Shown here piece after piece: positions 62,396 to 64,000 of a stretch of DNA of 64,000 nt. The stretch is from Sulfurimonas sp. (lineage in GTDB: Bacteria; Campylobacterota; Campylobacteria; Campylobacterales; Sulfurimonadaceae). The DNA lies in NCBI RefSeq assembly GCF_023228785.1, contig NZ_JALOAN010000009.1, forward strand, positions 8,078 through 72,077, in the 5' to 3' direction. The position numbers and the translations under genes were made by a program. Below the pieces are notes generated by a model. It worked only from the letters and a program-made list of their open reading frames with translations, was not told the origin of the DNA and searched no databases. Each line of letters begins with the position of its first letter. Within the stretch, counting starts at the first letter, position 1.

Positions 62396-62794
62396 CTATA
62401 AATATTTACTCACAAATTCACTACTTGAGAGAGTTTCAATATCTTCTCTATAAAAGCTTTTATCATTAGTTATGATGCAATCACTAGCAAAATCTTTTGC
62501 ACTCAAGTATTGTAAAGTATCTTCAAAATCATTATTCTCAATCTCTAGAGCTTTTGAAATCAATTCATTAGATGCGCCAACTACACTAAAATTATCATTG
62601 ATAAGTTTTATAAACTCTTTTATATTTTCAACTTGCTTTTTAGCTACATAATCAATATTCAAAATAGTAATATCTAAAAGAACACCTGAAAAAAAATTTC
62701 TTTCAATTGCATTAAAAATCAATAGTGCATCATGAAAATTTTCTCTTTTTAAAATCAAATCAAGAAAGATATTGGTATCTACAAATATTTTCAT
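62396..62794 (-). CDS. PIN-domain toxin
   Basis: The 132-aa protein opens MKIFVDTNIFLDLILKRENF with the first catalytic Asp (D6), has Glu/Asp residues at NDFEDTLQYLSAKD (~98-111) and the last acidic residue in CIITNDKSFY (~121-130), completing the four-acid metal site of PIN ribonucleases. It follows its antitoxin with a 4-base overlap. The module interrupts the glycan locus. Confidence 0.88.
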   Translation of the reverse strand: MKIFVDTNIFLDLILKRENFHDALLIFNAIERNFFSGVLLDITILNIDYVAKKQVENIKEFIKLINDNFSVVGASNELISKALEIENNDFEDTLQYLSAKDFASDCIITNDKSFYREDIETLSSSEFVSKYL

Positions 62795-63039
62795 TTCACA
62801 ATTGCCTTGTATTTTTCATCATCTGTTTCAAACTGTTTATCAAGGATTCCTACAAACTTATTAAAAGAACCCTCTTCTAAGTTTTCTTTTTGGATTGATT
62901 GTTTTATAAGTTTTACATAATCTTCATAAGGCATGATTACAGCTTTTTTTTGATGTGCTTTTTTATCTACTATAAAAACAGTTTGTGTCAAAAGCTTAGT
63001 AAACTGTGCCTGTGCTTGTGAAATACCCAATTCTAACAT
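62791..63039 (-). CDS. Phd/YefM-like antitoxin
   Basis: The 82-aa protein has an N-terminal Phd-type DNA-binding opening (LGISQAQAQFTKLLTQT, then VIMPYEDYVKLIKQS) and a charged tail (~50-82) of the type that binds the toxin. The gene precedes the PIN toxin gene. Palindrome TATGTACATA at 63064-63073 upstream may be its operator. Confidence 0.78.
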   Translation of the reverse strand: MLELGISQAQAQFTKLLTQTVFIVDKKAHQKKAVIMPYEDYVKLIKQSIQKENLEEGSFNKFVGILDKQFETDDEKYKAIVK

Positions 63040-63063
63040 GATAATCTCCTTGAAAATCTAATA

Positions 63064-63073
63064 TATGTACATA
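63064..63073. promoter_or_regulatory. Palindrome upstream of the Phd-PIN operon
   Basis: TATGTACATA is a perfect 10-base palindrome 25 bases before the antitoxin start, where Phd-type antitoxins usually bind. Next to it ATACTT/AAGTAT (63085-63100) forms a hairpin at the end of the upstream glycosyltransferase gene. Confidence 0.45.
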
Positions 63074-63092
63074 ATACTAAATACATACTTAT

Positions 63093-64000
63093 TTAAGTAT
63101 TAATAATTTTAGCATAAACTTCAAGCAACTTCTTCTCTTCTACATCCCAGTTGTATTTTTCTAAAACTGCTTTTTTACCATTTGTACCCATCAACTGGGC
63201 TTCTTTTGGATGCGTCATGATATACTCTATAGCCTCTGCAATCTCTTTTGGATCTAGAGGATTTACACATATTCCACAACTATTTACTTCAACTATCTCT
63301 TTCCATAGTTTAAAATTGGAAGTTATGATAGGTAGTCCGGCACTCATATACTCAAACATTTTATTAGGTTGTGCATCTATATGGTTTGGTACAGGATAAA
63401 AAGTCACTATTCCAGCTTTTGATTGACTTAAAATATTTGCTACTTCACTTCTATCTAAAAATCCAAGTTCATTTACATTTTGCCATCCAGTATAAGTTTT
63501 TACTTCATCTTCGACATTTTTTTCACTAAACGCGCCTACCAGATTTAACTTTGTTTTAGTAGTAAACTCCATAGCTTTTACTACTTCTTTTATTCCTCTT
63601 ATTTGAGCAATCCCACCCACATAACAAACTTCATCTTTCTTTTGACTCCAAGGTGTTTCATTTGAGAGTTCACCTAGAATCGGAAAGTTATTTATATCTA
63701 TACTATTTTTATTTATCTTTAAAAATTTATCTCTTATGTATGGAGTTGCTGTGATAACTACATCAAATTTTGGCATAGCAATTTTTTCATATAGCTCAAA
63801 GCCTTTTGAGAGTAGTATTTTTGCAGGTTTGTTTAGATATGGTTTACCAAGAAGTTGTTTTGGTAAATCCTCATGAGCATCAAATATCACTTTTGCCCCA
63901 AGTTTCTTAAGCTTTAATCCTACAGGAATAAGCTCAGGATCATGAAGATGATATATGTCACTATCTAACTCTTTTGCTTTTTGGTAAACCTTTTTTACAG
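63093..64000 (-). CDS. GT4-family glycosyltransferase, 5' end beyond the window
   Basis: The frame is open to the right edge: 36 codons upstream of GTG 63890 read [20 protein letters not shown], then [16 protein letters not shown], continuing to [27 protein letters not shown] and DAHED are typical acceptor-domain segments of family 4, and the C-terminal part has [18 protein letters not shown] (~89-106 from the GTG), [19 protein letters not shown] with the donor Glu, and [16 protein letters not shown]. The GTG is therefore internal, not the start. At least 301 residues are inside the window. It is upstream of the toxin-antitoxin module. Confidence 0.87.
   Translation of the reverse strand, partial: VKKVYQKAKELDSDIYHLHDPELIPVGLKLKKLGAKVIFDAHEDLPKQLLGKPYLNKPAKILLSKGFELYEKIAMPKFDVVITATPYIRDKFLKINKNSIDINNFPILGELSNETPWSQKKDEVCYVGGIAQIRGIKEVVKAMEFTTKTKLNLVGAFSEKNVEDEVKTYTGWQNVNELGFLDRSEVANILSQSKAGIVTFYPVPNHIDAQPNKMFEYMSAGLPIITSNFKLWKEIVEVNSCGICVNPLDPKEIAEAIEYIMTHPKEAQLMGTNGKKAVLEKYNWDVEEKKLLEVYAKIINT

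Overview
The window is AT-rich, densely packed chromosomal DNA, most probably from a free-living Campylobacterota close to Sulfurimonas (inferred from gene content, not from a search). The pointers are an HP0268-family gene, a rsfS-nadD / gap-pgk-tpiA-fabI cluster and a fdx-ndk-yceD-rpmF-plsX-fabH cluster, both familiar from Campylobacter and Helicobacter, an ArsRS-like two-component pair, histidine kinases of the HQWRQPLN type, a hemerythrin-GGDEF protein and a PglB/STT3-type oligosaccharyltransferase. I see no rRNA, tRNA, CRISPR array, prophage or complete insertion sequence.

Layout. 1-12 kb: a DUF389 membrane protein fused to a lipid-kinase-like domain, a BaiN-type flavoprotein, rimO-tilS, then a long overlapping minus-strand operon (HP0268 family, miaB, DUF374 acyltransferase, small membrane protein, Xer-type recombinase, and three proteins resembling PilM/PilN/PilO). 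12-18 kb: nusA, an orphan DppB-type permease, a TorF-like porin broken by an in-frame amber codon, glnB/glnK-amt, and divergent from amt a pair of degenerate NtrC-like and NtrB-like proteins. 18-30 kb: fabI-tpiA-pgk-gap, nadD-rsfS, a response regulator-kinase-mltF operon, feoAB under a Fur-like box, and pssA. 30-45 kb: a DoxX pair, an orphan OmpR-type regulator, a heavy-metal RND efflux operon, a Cache histidine kinase with rmuC, hemerythrin-NIT-GGDEF, a DEAD-box helicase and a HIT protein. 45-50 kb: fabH-plsX-rpmF-yceD-ndk, ferredoxin, metK. 50-64 kb: an oligosaccharyltransferase followed by a surface-glycan locus (WecA/WbpL-like initiating transferase, three glycosyltransferases, a glutaminase-sugar amidotransferase fusion, Wzy-like, Wzx, WecB), punctuated by toxin-antitoxin modules (MazF/RHH, PIN/Phd) and a decayed AbiEii-like remnant.

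How the parts fit. The glycan genes can plausibly make a lipid-linked oligosaccharide carrying amidino-type amino sugars: WecB supplies ManNAc-type precursors, the fusion enzyme amidates, the WecA-like protein starts the chain, the glycosyltransferases extend it, and Wzx/Wzy flip and polymerise it. Whether the oligosaccharyltransferase uses this glycan is inference. PII, Amt and the NtrBC-like pair form a nitrogen-sensing island. The hemerythrin-NIT-GGDEF protein and the Fur-controlled feoAB fit life at redox boundaries.

The strongest unexplained structure is in the intergenic DNA. Several families of short palindromes keep a constant loop while their stems vary in a compensating way (loops TCAAG, TGCTCCGCG and AACAAGTC). 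Some are expanded into arrays with an exact 23-bp period, and one pair forms a shared 5' leader before two unrelated genes (the HP0268 homologue and rpmF). TTGGTGG-like heptads also interrupt the wecB coding sequence in frame at two places.
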